Assembly (NCBI GenBank): GCA_019359035.1 | Contig: JAHHIC010000042.1 | Location: 109,856-173,855 of the forward strand | DNA: 64,000 nt | DNA from: Scytonematopsis contorta HA4267-MV1 | GTDB lineage: Bacteria > Cyanobacteriota > Cyanobacteriia > Cyanobacteriales > Nostocaceae | Direction: 5' to 3' | Part shown: positions 17,734 through 26,905 of the stretch, one piece after another | How the letters are laid out: each line of letters opens with the position of its first letter | How positions within the stretch are numbered: the first letter of the stretch is position 1 | Notes under the pieces: model-generated | The model's database searches: none | What the model was told of the DNA's origin: nothing | The model's input: only the letters and a program-made list of their open reading frames with translations | Translations under genes and position numbers: made by a program

Positions 17734-18630
17734 ATGAAGAAACCAGTTTTTGTTTTCAGTTTGCTTATAGGAGGAGTAATTCTTACTAGTTGCGCTAATC
17801 AATCAGCCAATGAGCCATCATTAGGAAAAGCAGAATCTACAAGTACTTTATCTCAACCTGCTGCTGCTCCCGCTACTCAAGACGCGCTACAAAATCAAGC
17901 ACAGAATACATCACAAAATACACAAATAACCCCAGCACCCCGTCAGCGTTCGCAACTCATCAAAAAAGCAGCAATGACGCTGATAGTTAATTCTGTGGAA
18001 AAAACTATTGATTCTGTATCGAAAATTATCAACAAACAACAAGGAGATTTAATCAAGTTAGAACAAAAACAGCCAAAAAACGACAATGCTCGTCATACAG
18101 CGACTATACAACTAAGAATACCGCACAATTTACTAGAACCGACCCTCAGTGAACTCGCAAAATTAGGAACAGTACAAAGTCGTAATATTTCCGCACAAGA
18201 TGTTGGTGAACAACTGGTGGATTTGCAAGCGAGATTAACGAATTTGCAAAAGACTGAAGCCAATTTACAAAAAATAATGGATAAGTCCGGTTCTGTAAAA
18301 GATATATTAAGTGTTTCCCAAGAATTGAGTAATGTACGACAGTCAATAGAGCAAATTAACGCTCAACTAAAAAATTTACAAAATCAGGTTTCTTATTCTA
18401 CGATTACATTAAATTTAGAAGCCGCAGTATCCAGTAGTAACCAAGGAAGGGGTTTAGGTTCCCAAGTACAGGAATCTTGGAATAATTCCACTAACTCCTT
18501 AGGCAAAGTTACTGTTGGTTTGTTGAAACTAAGTATTTGGTTAATGGTTTACAGTCCCGTTTTATTAATTTTAGCAGGTGGTATTTACGGTCTCCAGCGT
18601 TGGAGAAGAAATTCACGACCAGCAGATTAA
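17734..18630 (+). CDS. DUF4349 lipoprotein with C-terminal membrane helix
   Basis: A 298-residue envelope protein. It begins with a lipoprotein signal peptide whose lipobox LTSC ends at about residue 20, followed by a Gln/Ala/Ser-rich linker. The DUF4349 domain starts near RSQLIKKAAMTLIVNSVEKT. A coiled coil (about residues 155-215, LVDLQARLTNLQKTEANLQ) and a C-terminal transmembrane helix (SIWLMVYSPVLLILAGGIYG) ending in basic residues complete it. The ATG used gives MKKPVFV; a GTG three codons earlier is possible. Function unknown; the family is often seen near envelope-stress or transport genes. Confidence 0.83.
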   Translation: MKKPVFVFSLLIGGVILTSCANQSANEPSLGKAESTSTLSQPAAAPATQDALQNQAQNTSQNTQITPAPRQRSQLIKKAAMTLIVNSVEKTIDSVSKIINKQQGDLIKLEQKQPKNDNARHTATIQLRIPHNLLEPTLSELAKLGTVQSRNISAQDVGEQLVDLQARLTNLQKTEANLQKIMDKSGSVKDILSVSQELSNVRQSIEQINAQLKNLQNQVSYSTITLNLEAAVSSSNQGRGLGSQVQESWNNSTNSLGKVTVGLLKLSIWLMVYSPVLLILAGGIYGLQRWRRNSRPAD

Positions 18631-18749
18631 GTTGTCTAAATTAAATGGTCTTCTTCTTTCTTCCTTTAGTTAGATTCAAACTTTCCGAAACCCAAAGAAC
18701 TGTCACTGTAGTTATAGTCATCTAGAAAATTTTTATTTACTAAAATACT

Positions 18750-19139
18750 ATGCTACGTTCTTTACGGTCGGCTACATTATTCTTCTTAGTGCTTGCTGGT
18801 GTCATGGTATTTACCAATCCTAACCAAGACACCTATGTGAGCTATGCGACAAATAAATTAAGCAAAGAACTTCCAGACTCAGTTTGTCAAACTCCCGATA
18901 AATTACCTCTGTGGTTACGCTCTTTTGCTAAAGATGCGTCTAGTCTTTGTAAATCCGGACTTGCTACTGGATTAACTTCCCAAAAAGATACTTTTAAACA
19001 AGTTCTTTCTGAATCTACCGAACGTCAAAATTTCCAAGTATTAAGCGTTTATACTACAGAAATTCCTGGATATACAGTTAAAACTGTTGGAGTTTTTGGA
19101 CAATTTATTACTATATCTGGTGAAAACAAAGAAGCTTAG
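18750..19139 (+). CDS. DUF4359-type small exported/membrane protein
   Basis: A 129-residue protein with an N-terminal hydrophobic segment (residues about 8-21) and a small domain matching the pattern of cyanobacterial DUF4359 proteins (TNPNQDTYVSYAT, SVCQ, LCKSG, YTTEIPGYTVKTVGVFGQF). Two conserved cysteines (in SVCQ and SLCK) could form a disulphide outside the cytoplasm. No function is known to me. It is followed by a GGGGAGTGGGGAATG-type repeat (19140-19195). Confidence 0.78.
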   Translation: MLRSLRSATLFFLVLAGVMVFTNPNQDTYVSYATNKLSKELPDSVCQTPDKLPLWLRSFAKDASSLCKSGLATGLTSQKDTFKQVLSESTERQNFQVLSVYTTEIPGYTVKTVGVFGQFITISGENKEA

Positions 19140-19385
19140 GGTGGGGGAGTGGGGAATGGGGAATGGGGAGTAGGGAGTGGGGGATTGAGGATTGAGGTAA
19201 TACAAGAGTATTTACTTGTTTGGTCTTTTCCACAAAAAATCTATATCACCAGACATTAGCAAAGTATATCCTACAACCCATACCACCAGAGACAACAGCG
19301 AATATTCATGGTCGATAAAGACTACAATTGTAAATATCGCAATCAAAATCTTCATCAGTGTTTTAGTCCAGTCTCTAATTACTGT

Positions 19386-19994
19386 TTATTTAATGATTTT
19401 TCTTACCCATCTCTGTTGATTGAGCCAGTTTGATAGCCATTTGGTATATTTGCTGAAGTGTGGGTTTAAATTATCTGTTTCTGCATAGAGTTCTGAGAAT
19501 ATACTGGCTTTCCAACTCATATAGGCTTTCACTTTAGCTTGTAAAGCAATTGCAATTAATTCTTCATCCGTCAGTTCCCCAAAATCTCGCAATAATACTC
19601 TTCTACAGCTATCTAATTCTGATTTTTTGATATATAAGTTATGTTCTGGAATTACTGCTACAATTTGCGATTCTTCTGATTGTGTCAATTGAGGGGTAAC
19701 TGCAATATCTTGTGTCTCTTCTTCTGTTGATGCTTCTACTGATTCACTAGATTTCCCTGGAATGATATTTTCTGGAAGAATAAAAGTATTCATCCTCCCA
19801 CCTTGTTTGAGATGATTATGGTACTCATCTAATATATGTAACTGCTCAGGACTCAGGTAAGCCCTACCTTTATACTTGGTAGCCTTTATTCCTAAATGGT
19901 AAACCATCTGGTAATACCGTGTTTTTGATATCTGATACCTTATATACCATATACTACGTACAGGAATTCTTTCGTTATCCCCAATATTATCCAT
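19386..19994 (-). CDS. Hypothetical protein, possible winged-helix/MerR-like N-terminus
   Basis: A 202-residue protein I do not recognise. The first 65 residues (RYQISKTRYYQMVYHLGI, YLSPEQLHILDEYHNHLKQGG) look like a small helical DNA-binding unit of the MerR or excisionase sort that ends in a helix choosing a position on DNA. A low-complexity acidic/Ser/Thr linker follows (about 78-110), and then a helical C-terminal region (ELDSCRRVLLRDFGELTDEELIAIALQAK). Regulation or mobile-element accessory work is possible but is only inference. The gene stands alone in AT-rich surroundings. Confidence 0.6.
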   Translation of the reverse strand: MDNIGDNERIPVRSIWYIRYQISKTRYYQMVYHLGIKATKYKGRAYLSPEQLHILDEYHNHLKQGGRMNTFILPENIIPGKSSESVEASTEEETQDIAVTPQLTQSEESQIVAVIPEHNLYIKKSELDSCRRVLLRDFGELTDEELIAIALQAKVKAYMSWKASIFSELYAETDNLNPHFSKYTKWLSNWLNQQRWVRKIIK

Positions 19995-20590
19995 ACGATT
20001 ATTCTCTTTTCTAATTTGTTTTCCCTAATGATGTGTCCGCTGGGTTACGCTAATTTACACTGTTTCATCTGTAATTTATCAGATGATTTATCTTGCAATT
20101 TACGAACTCAGCTATTTGAATTGTTGTGATTATTAAGTATCATTTAAACCTTGATAATCTACTCAACTTAAATATTTATTATCCATTAAAAAAATAGCTA
20201 GTTAATATAGTACTTTTACTGATTTCAGAAGGATTAAATAATTTTTTATTGCAAAAAATTAGTTACTTGCAAATAAATTCAACTTAAAACACCCTTAAAC
20301 AATTGCCTTTTAAGCATAAATTTAATAATTTGCAAATCAAAAGCAAAAGTAGTTAAATAAGAATAGAGAAAAAATATCTAAATACAGCCAAAAAATTGAT
20401 AAAATAAATTCCCCAGTCCTGTTCAGAAGACTTTAGCTTTGAGACTCTTAATTTATTCCCTGGCTTTCTGGCTTTCTGGCTTATTGGTTAGCTGGTTATC
20501 TGCTAGCTATCTATCGTGAGAAGTTTTATCATAAGATTATGCGGATTGTACCAAAGAAGACGAAATCTAGAGGCTATTGGATGCCAAGAT
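19995..20590. other. AT-rich intergenic region with a decayed double-hairpin repeat
   Basis: About 600 bases without a convincing gene. Near 20410-20470 lies a degraded relative of the CCAGGGAATAAATTCCCTGG/AGTCCTC repeat, followed by CTGGCTTTCTGG repeats. The rest is AT-rich and probably holds the promoters of the two divergent flanking genes. Confidence 0.6.
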
Positions 20591-22150
20591 ATGAATCAGA
20601 AGGGTACAAAAATTCCTATGCCAGAACTACGTGAATCCATTGCTCAGCACTACCACGAACGCACAAAGTACGACCCGCAAACCCTAGCCACCAAAAATGG
20701 CAGATTAGACTGGTCTAAACAGCCGGTGCCTTTTAAGGAATATAAGATTGGGACTAGTTTCGACCTTAAATCCTATATTCAACAAGAAGCAGAGGCTTTT
20801 GCTGATAACCCAGACGCACAATGGTTGTACAGACTATCACGGCTATTATTTTGTAGTTATGGGTTAACTGCTAAAATGCCTTCTATGGGAAGTGGGGTAT
20901 ATTTACGAGCAGCCCCCAGCGCAGGTGGTTTATATCCAGCAGAAGTATATGTCGTTTCCCGTGGTACACCCTTATTACCTCCAGGATTGTATAACTACCA
21001 ATGTCGAACTCATTCCCTGATGCATTATTGGGAAACGGACGTTTGGCAAAAATTACAAGACGCTTGTTTTTGGCATTCAGCTTTAGACAATACTCAGTTA
21101 GCAATTATTATCACTGCTGTTTTTTATCGTTCAGAATGGCGATATGAAGACAGAGCTTACCGTCGCATTTTTTTAGATAGCGGTCATTTGTTGGGTAATA
21201 TCGAGCTTTCTTCTGCTTTAAGTGACTATCGTCCTCATGTAATTGGTGGCTTTGAAGACCAAGCGGTTAACGAACTTTTATATATTGACCCACAACAAGA
21301 AGGTGCGATCGCAGTTTTGGCATTGGCAGACCTGTTGGATATTCAACAAAACTTACCCACAGGTACTTCAGCTCTCCCGTCACCCATCCAAACCACTTTC
21401 CCACGAATTCCAGATGGGGAACTTTTGAGATATTTTCATAAATGCACAGAAATTAAATCAGACCGAGACATCAAGTTGAATAAGTCTCTAGATACGCAAG
21501 AAAAACCCTTAGAAAATAAATACAATTTTCCTTTTTGCAACAAAATTTCCACCGTTACAAACCCGATTTACTGGGGAGAAAACCTAGAAGGACTAGAAAC
21601 CACAATTCTTAAACGTCGTTCTAGCAGTGGCTTCAGCGGTGCAAATTTAACCTTTGACGAACTAAAAGCCTTACTTGATTTTACTTATCAACCACAAAAT
21701 TATATCGACCAAGGTTTAGATAATGCCCCAGATTATTTTGACCCTAATTTAATTCAAACATTTATTGCCGTTTCTGGGGTGGAGGGTCTCGACTCCGGCT
21801 GCTACCATTACGCACCTTATGGGCAACAATTACGACAAATTCGCTTTAAAAATTTCCGACGTGAATTACATTATTTGTGCTTACAGCAAGATTTAGGGCG
21901 TGATGCAGCATTTGTACTTTTTCATACAGCTAATTTAGAATCAGCCGTTTCACAGTATGGTGATAGAGTTTATCGCTATTTGCATATGGATGCAGGACAT
22001 CTGGGACAAAGACTAAATTTAGCCGCGATTCGTCTGGGTTTAGGAGTTACAGGTATTGGTGGCTTCTTCGACGACCAGGTAAATGAAGTCTTAGGGATTC
22101 CCGAAGATGAAGCAGTCCTCTATATTACTACCCTGGGAAGACCAAGATGA
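20591..22150 (+). CDS. SagB/ThcOx-type dehydrogenase with two nitroreductase domains
   Basis: About 519 residues containing two tandem FMN-dependent nitroreductase-like domains. The first is around residues 60-240 (SAGGLYPAEVYVVS, DSGHLLGNIELSS), the second around 330-515 (RRSSSGFSGANLTFDELKALLDF, MDAGHLGQRLNLAAIRLGLG). The two AGHLGQ/SGHLLGN-type segments are the hallmark of SagB/ThcOx oxidases, which oxidise azolines to azoles in peptide natural products; many cyanobacterial members are stand-alone with unknown substrates. No YcaO cyclodehydratase or precursor peptide is nearby. The start is uncertain: ATG at 20591, ATG at 20618 (MPELRESIAQHYHERT, where many homologues begin) or GTG at 20516. 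Confidence 0.85.
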   Translation: MNQKGTKIPMPELRESIAQHYHERTKYDPQTLATKNGRLDWSKQPVPFKEYKIGTSFDLKSYIQQEAEAFADNPDAQWLYRLSRLLFCSYGLTAKMPSMGSGVYLRAAPSAGGLYPAEVYVVSRGTPLLPPGLYNYQCRTHSLMHYWETDVWQKLQDACFWHSALDNTQLAIIITAVFYRSEWRYEDRAYRRIFLDSGHLLGNIELSSALSDYRPHVIGGFEDQAVNELLYIDPQQEGAIAVLALADLLDIQQNLPTGTSALPSPIQTTFPRIPDGELLRYFHKCTEIKSDRDIKLNKSLDTQEKPLENKYNFPFCNKISTVTNPIYWGENLEGLETTILKRRSSSGFSGANLTFDELKALLDFTYQPQNYIDQGLDNAPDYFDPNLIQTFIAVSGVEGLDSGCYHYAPYGQQLRQIRFKNFRRELHYLCLQQDLGRDAAFVLFHTANLESAVSQYGDRVYRYLHMDAGHLGQRLNLAAIRLGLGVTGIGGFFDDQVNEVLGIPEDEAVLYITTLGRPR

Positions 22151-22152
22151 AA

Positions 22153-22349
22153 TGTGGGATGGGCTTCTAGCCCGTCCATAGCACAGTCATAGCCAATTAT
22201 TGATTGTGGGATGGGCTTCTAGCCCGTCCATAGCACAGTCATAGCCAATTATTGATTGTGGGATGGGCTTCTAGCCCGTCCATAGCACAGTCATAGCCAA
22301 TTATTGATTGTGGGATGGGCTTCTAGCCCGTCCATAGCACAGTCATAGC
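22153..22349. repeat. Four-copy 52-bp tandem repeat with hairpin in each unit
   Basis: Units start at 22153, 22205, 22257 and 22309, an exact 52-base period with virtually no differences. Each unit carries a hairpin GATGGGCT/AGCCCGTC around TCT and the spacer CATAGCACAGTCATAGCC. The last copy is cut off after AGTCATAGC. It directly follows the nitroreductase stop codon. Confidence 0.95.
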
Positions 22350-22459
22350 AGAAGAAAGGGCAAGGATACCCACCCCACAATAATAAAATACAAAATACAA
22401 ATACAATTTATTTCTTGGAAGCCCCATAATTGATGTGGTCATCTACTTTTAATAACTTT

Positions 22460-22816
22460 ATGTCGATTCAAGTTTATGGGATACCCAATTGTGGGACTTG
22501 CAAAAAAGCTTTACTGTGGCTAGAGAATAATAATATTCCCCATGAATTTATAAATACTAAAGACAATCCCCCAACTCACGCAATGGTAGAAGATTGGGTA
22601 AAATCATTAGGTTCCGCTCCCATGAGAAACACCTCTGGTCAATCTTACCGAGCATTAGATGACACAAAAAAGACATTTACAGAAGAAAAATGGGTAGAAG
22701 CCTTTGCAAATGACGCAATGCTTCTAAAGCGTCCGCTCTTTGTTAAAGATGGGACTGCAGTACTGGTGGGATTTAAAGATAAGGAAGAAATAATTCGTCA
22801 AAAATTAGGACTTTAG
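22460..22816 (+). CDS. ArsC/Spx family thioredoxin-fold protein
   Basis: A 118-residue thioredoxin-fold protein of the ArsC/Spx/MgsR family. The redox motif is CGTC in YGIPNCGTCKKALLWL (Cys at about residues 11 and 14). The Arg-Pro of LKRPLFVKDG near residue 92 is the cis-proline region typical of the family. The protein could be an arsenate reductase-like enzyme or a redox regulator; no arsenic genes are nearby, so function stays open. The ATG at MSIQVYG is chosen; ten upstream in-frame codons look non-coding. Confidence 0.86.
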   Translation: MSIQVYGIPNCGTCKKALLWLENNNIPHEFINTKDNPPTHAMVEDWVKSLGSAPMRNTSGQSYRALDDTKKTFTEEKWVEAFANDAMLLKRPLFVKDGTAVLVGFKDKEEIIRQKLGL

Positions 22817-22880
22817 AATTAGCCAGATAAAACTGACGATGTGACAAGATGGAAAGAGTGTTTACCGTGATTTTTGCTCG

Positions 22881-23288
22881 ATGTCCTCAACTAACCCATC
22901 TATAGATTCGACACTGCAACACCTGCGGGAAGTACGTAAATGCTTGCTGCGTCTTCATAAAGCCTTACTAGACTCAGAACGTATTGGTTATGAACAATTC
23001 TACGGGCCGATACAATCCAGCGGAGAGTTTTTAGGGCTAGTTATTGACCATGAGTGGTTTAATTGGCTACATCCCATATCCCAGTTTATTGTCCAAATAG
23101 ACGAGATAATTTTCTCTAAAGAACCTGTGTCCCTCGACCAAGTGAATGAGCTTTTGGATAAAACACGCACTTTGTTGCAACCAAACGAGGAAGGGAGTGA
23201 GATGGAAGTGCGTTATAACCAAGCTCTTCAAAGGGATGCAGGTTTAGCATTGATGCATGGTGAACTAATGCGGATGCTAAAAAATTAA
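22881..23288 (+). CDS. Conserved helical hypothetical protein
   Basis: A 135-residue, mostly alpha-helical protein without signal peptide or membrane segment. Visible features are LREVRKCLLRLHKALLDSER (N-terminal helix), a Trp-containing centre (DHEWFNWLHPISQFIVQIDE) and a charged C-terminal helix ending in HGELMRMLKN. I do not recognise the family. It starts 64 bases after the ArsC/Spx-like gene on the same strand and may be co-transcribed with it. It is followed by a short heptamer repeat (TTCGTAA, 23287-23310). Confidence 0.7.
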   Translation: MSSTNPSIDSTLQHLREVRKCLLRLHKALLDSERIGYEQFYGPIQSSGEFLGLVIDHEWFNWLHPISQFIVQIDEIIFSKEPVSLDQVNELLDKTRTLLQPNEEGSEMEVRYNQALQRDAGLALMHGELMRMLKN

Positions 23289-23442
23289 TTCGTAATTCGT
23301 AATTCGTAATTTGTAATTATGAATTACTTCTCCCTTTAATTAAAAACTATTTCGGTGCATCGGACTACAAAAGTTTTTCTATATTATTTAAATGAGCTAG
23401 GTTTGTGGTAGATTTACCGAAATAATTAATTATTTAACTAAT

Positions 23443-24348
23443 ATGGTTAGCCTTCCACATCCAATTCAATATCAAGGTAGCAAGAGAAATTTAGCATCAA
23501 ATATTCTTAGTTTTTTACCTTATAAAATGGAAAGGTTGGTAGAACCGTTTGCAGGAACTGCTGCAATTAGTGTAGCTGCATCTTCTAGGTTAATATCACA
23601 AAAATTTTGGATTAACGATTTGAATAAACCTTTGATTGAGCTATTGGAGTTAATTATTGAAAAACCAGATGAAATAGCAGAAGCATATACAGCTATATGG
23701 AATGAGCAACAAAATAATTCCATAGAACATTATTATAAAATTAGAGAGATATTTAATAAGACTAATAACCCAAAACTATTTTTATACCTACTAGCTCGAT
23801 GCGTTAAAGGTGCTGTACGTTATAACTCTGAAGGGTTGTTTAATCAAAGTCCTGATAAAAGAAGAAAGGGGACTCAACCGGAAACAATGAAGAGAAATAT
23901 TGAAGGTGTTTCTCAGCTTTTAAAGGGTAAATGTACATTTTCATTTTTAGATTATCGAGATGTTTTAAGCCAGGTTTCAAATAGTGATTTTGTTTATCTT
24001 GACCCTCCTTATCAAGGTGTATGTGGTGATAAAGATTCCAGATATTACTCTGGGATATGTTTTGATAGTTTAGTTTTAGCCATTGAAGAATTAAATAAAA
24101 AAGAAATAGCTTTTGCTGTGAGCTACGATGGCAAAAGAGGTAATAAAACTTTTGGCAAAGAATTACCCCAAAAATTAGGTCTTAAAAAAATTGAAATTGA
24201 AGTTGGACGCTCGTCTCAAGCTACACTGCTAGGTAGGGAAGAGGTGACTATTGAGTCTTTATATTTGTCACAAAATTTAGTTAATGAACGTACTTTGAAG
24301 TTAGAAAATTATATGAGTCAAACTCCTAAACAGCTTACTTTTCTATAA
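23443..24348 (+). CDS. Dam-type DNA adenine N6-methyltransferase (D12 class)
   Basis: A 301-residue adenine methyltransferase. The SAM-binding motifs are IQYQGSKRNLASNILSFLP at the N-terminus and VEPFAGTAAISVAAS (motif I); the catalytic motif is DFVYLDPPYQG (DPPY). The length and order fit the D12/Dam class of type II modification enzymes. The HNH nuclease gene starts 4 bases after its stop, so the pair was a type II restriction-modification unit. Since the nuclease is now truncated, the methylase may be a solitary modifier. The recognition sequence cannot be read from the protein. Confidence 0.92.
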   Translation: MVSLPHPIQYQGSKRNLASNILSFLPYKMERLVEPFAGTAAISVAASSRLISQKFWINDLNKPLIELLELIIEKPDEIAEAYTAIWNEQQNNSIEHYYKIREIFNKTNNPKLFLYLLARCVKGAVRYNSEGLFNQSPDKRRKGTQPETMKRNIEGVSQLLKGKCTFSFLDYRDVLSQVSNSDFVYLDPPYQGVCGDKDSRYYSGICFDSLVLAIEELNKKEIAFAVSYDGKRGNKTFGKELPQKLGLKKIEIEVGRSSQATLLGREEVTIESLYLSQNLVNERTLKLENYMSQTPKQLTFL

Positions 24349-24352
24349 AAGC

Positions 24353-24814
24353 ATGGAAACTTCTCAAGAGCTACCTGGTGATTTTATACAACTTTGTCAA
24401 TCTGTTACCGCAAAAAGACCAAAAGCTGTTATTAATCATATTCTGCAAAATGGTTTTGTAACGACGGAGGAATTAAAGGAAATATACGGCTATAATCATC
24501 CTCCCAGAGCAGCTAGAGATGTTCGAGAACATGGAATTCCTTTAGAGACATTTCGTGTTACTGGAACTGATGGGAGAAGGATAGCCGCTTATAAGTTTGG
24601 AGATATTCGCAAGGCTAGATTTTCCCGATTTTCTGGAAGAACAGGTTTATCTAAACAATTAAAAAGTGAATTAATAAAGAGATATGGCTGTAAGTGCTTC
24701 ATCTATTTTGAAGAGGTTGATGAGCGTGAGCTACAAATAGACCATCGTGTACCCTTTGAAGTTGATGGAGAGCCAGAATTAGAAGCTGAAAACTTTATTT
24801 TGGCTAAAAGCTGA
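24353..24814 (+). pseudogene. Truncated HNH restriction endonuclease (partner of the Dam-type methylase)
   Basis: A 153-residue remnant. The N-terminal part contains VTAKRPKAVINHILQNGFVTTEELKEIYGYNHPPRAARDVREHGIPL, a winged-helix-like region seen here as two stretches (residues about 20-50 and 50-66). The nuclease core begins with LIKRYGCKCFIYFEE and ELQIDHRVPFEVDGEPE, the first half of an HNH site. The reading frame then enters a 113-bp palindromic element at 24802 and stops after ENFILAKS. HNH enzymes of this kind normally continue for some 80-100 residues with further Cys and His positions; the three forward frames after the element do not contain them. It is therefore a broken gene, probably inactive. 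Confidence 0.8.
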
Positions 24815-24914
24815 AACCCGTTGTTAACGCAGTTTTCCCGCAGGGTAACGGGTTTGAATTTGCACTCTTATCCTTTATTTCAACCCGTTTTTAACGGGTT
24901 TTAGCTTTTAGCCC
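24802..24914. repeat. 113-bp palindromic element inserted in the HNH gene
   Basis: Terminal inverted repeat GGCTAAAAGCTGAAACCCGTT / AACGGGTTTTAGCTTTTAGCC with internal hairpins AACCCGTT..AACGGGTT. It shares the GGGCTAAAAGCTGAAACCCGTT core with the element at 9969-10159. No target duplication is obvious. Confidence 0.85.
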
Positions 24915-25020
24915 GAAATGACCGTTCAGGGATTTATGGACTTATGTGTACACGGTAACCCCGCACGCGGTCCGTGGTTTTGAGGGTAGGGTTTTCTTTG
25001 CGCTTGGGGTATCTTCTTCT

Positions 25021-26601
25021 CTACGAGTTGCGACCCTCCGGTTGCAAATCCACACTATAAAGAATTTTCCCGGATATATTGTGTAACCCCACAGTCATCA
25101 CCTCAGACTGACCATCAATTTTCACAGTCCCAAAAAATTGCAAACCATCTTTTGGAGAGCGATTTGGTTTAGCATCTTTAGGTATGCTTTGAAATTTCAC
25201 ATCAGGACCAAAAGTATTATCCAGTTCATTCGGTCCAAAAGTACCAGAATTTAGCGGGCCAGCGACAAACTCCCAAAAAGGTTTAAAGTTAGTAAACTGA
25301 GCCTTATTCGGGTCATAATAATGAGCAGCAGCATAATGAACATCCACAGTTAACCACACAACGTTACGAATATTTTTTTCTTTAATAAAACGTAATAACT
25401 CAGCTAATTCCAACTCTCGTCCCAAAGCTGGACCATCACCATTAGAGAAATTTTCAAAATTTGTTTTACCATCACGAACAACCAGTCCAATTGGCATATC
25501 GCTTGCAATAACTTTCCAGGTTGCTTTAGAGCTTTGTAACTTGTTCTTCAACCAACGCACTTGAGAATTACCCAAAAAAGCAGTTTCCGGACTTGCTGTT
25601 GTTTGACGATTGGGAGTATTTGGACCACGGTAACTGCGTTCGTCCAGCATAAAAACTTCCAACAAAGAGCCATGATTGAAAGAGCGGTAAATTTGCTCCG
25701 GGTCATTACCATCAAGACGTATCGGGTTATATTCCAAAAAAGCTTGTTTTCCTCTTGCTGCTAACAAAGAGACACTTTTCACTTTATAGCGGTCATCATT
25801 AGAAATTACTTGACCAGGATACCAATTGTTTCTCACTTCGTGGTCATCCCATTGAACTAACTGGGGAACTTCTGCATTGAAACGACGGATATTTTCGTCC
25901 AACAGATTATAAATATAGTTTCCCCGAAACTCCTTCAAAGTTTCCGCGACTTTTGATTTTTCTTCCGTGGTGATATTTTTCCAAATACTACCATCCTCCA
26001 ACTTTACCTCTGATTGGATAGGAACATCCGTGTAAACAGTATCCCCAGAATGAATAAAAAAATCTGGTTTCAGTTTTCTTATAGTCTCATAAATCTTCAT
26101 CCCACCCAATTCAGTATTAATTCCCCAACCTTGTCCTGCAGTATCCCCCGACCAAGCAAAGAATATATTGCGTTTAGTTGTGCTAGGAGTACGAAAAGTT
26201 CCAGAAACTCTAGCGCTATAAGTATTTATATCAGCTAAATCTTGGAAAAGTACGCGATAGAAGATTTGCTGGCCAGGTGGCAAACTATTAAGATATAACT
26301 TAGATGTGTAATCGGTGGTTTCCATTGCTGCGGAACCGACGATACGTTGCACATCACGGAAGGATTCATTAGTACTATATTCAACAATCATCCTTGCTGG
26401 ACGGTCAGTTCTACTCCAAATCACAGCACTGTTAATATTGATATCCCCACTTGCAACACCGTAGGGTATTTGGGGACGCATTTTTTCCGAAGTAATTATT
26501 GCCGGAGCTTGAGCAAATCCAGACTTAGAAAAAAGGCTGCTAGATAAAATAGCACCACCAACAAGAGAAGATTTAAGTAAAAACTGTCTTCGAGTAACCA
26601 T
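25021..26601 (-). CDS. phoD: PhoD-family alkaline phosphatase, Tat-exported
   Basis: A 526-residue metallophosphatase of the PhoD family, which releases phosphate from phosphodiesters and monoesters outside the cytoplasm. The N-terminus is a Tat signal, VTRRQFLLKSSLVGG. An immunoglobulin-like N-terminal domain (PYGVASGDININSAVIWSR, residues about 46-65) precedes the calcineurin-like catalytic domain with FAWSGDTAGQGWG, FIHSGDTVYTD and VQWDDHEVRNNWYPG. The metal ligands include Asp, Asp, Asn/His residues in these motifs. PhoD enzymes often use Ca and Fe. A phosphate-starvation promoter is likely, but I could not identify a Pho box with confidence. Confidence 0.94.
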   Translation of the reverse strand: MVTRRQFLLKSSLVGGAILSSSLFSKSGFAQAPAIITSEKMRPQIPYGVASGDININSAVIWSRTDRPARMIVEYSTNESFRDVQRIVGSAAMETTDYTSKLYLNSLPPGQQIFYRVLFQDLADINTYSARVSGTFRTPSTTKRNIFFAWSGDTAGQGWGINTELGGMKIYETIRKLKPDFFIHSGDTVYTDVPIQSEVKLEDGSIWKNITTEEKSKVAETLKEFRGNYIYNLLDENIRRFNAEVPQLVQWDDHEVRNNWYPGQVISNDDRYKVKSVSLLAARGKQAFLEYNPIRLDGNDPEQIYRSFNHGSLLEVFMLDERSYRGPNTPNRQTTASPETAFLGNSQVRWLKNKLQSSKATWKVIASDMPIGLVVRDGKTNFENFSNGDGPALGRELELAELLRFIKEKNIRNVVWLTVDVHYAAAHYYDPNKAQFTNFKPFWEFVAGPLNSGTFGPNELDNTFGPDVKFQSIPKDAKPNRSPKDGLQFFGTVKIDGQSEVMTVGLHNISGKILYSVDLQPEGRNS

Positions 26602-26687
26602 TGGATACCAAGGAAGAAGAAGGAAGAAGCGAGCATTTACATAGAATTTTAATTGAACTCATCAGGAAAAGCACGCACATAAATCAG

Positions 26688-26848
26688 CCAGGGAATAAAT
26701 TCCCTGTCTAAAAGCTAAAGTCCCATAAAGAGGACTAAAATCAGATATTAAAAATAGAGATTTTTACGAAATTGTAATTTTACCAAAATTTTCTTATCAG
26801 TCCTCTTACAGAGGACTTAAGCTTTCAGACAGGGAATTTATTCCCTGG
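26688..26848. repeat. Inverted pair of double-hairpin repeats
   Basis: Left unit (CCAGGGAATAAATTCCCTG..AAAGCTAAAGTCCC..AGAGGACT) and right unit (AGTCCTCT..AGAGGACTTAAGCTTTCAGACAGGGAATTTATTCCCTGG) form a 160-bp inverted repeat around an AT-rich core. It lies between the phoD start and the end of the SDR gene, where a phoD promoter should also lie. Confidence 0.87.
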
Positions 26849-26905
26849 GTTTTTTGGCTTTTTTGGCTTTTTGGTTTTTTGGTTTTTTTGCTTTCGTTAG
26901 CTTTA

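Noticed and set aside
19216..19419. 67-residue frame with a hydrophobic C-terminus (TTG start)
   Set aside because: Non-ATG start with no ribosome-binding site, and it overlaps the end of the 202-residue gene on the other strand. One hydrophobic stretch alone is weak support.
14064..22349. CRISPR array at the tandem repeats (14064, 15451, 22153)
   Set aside because: Repeats are directly abutting or have identical spacers; there are no unique spacers and no cas genes.
24915..25020. Remaining part of the HNH endonuclease after the palindrome
   Set aside because: All three forward frames stop within 25 codons and lack the expected Cys/His positions.
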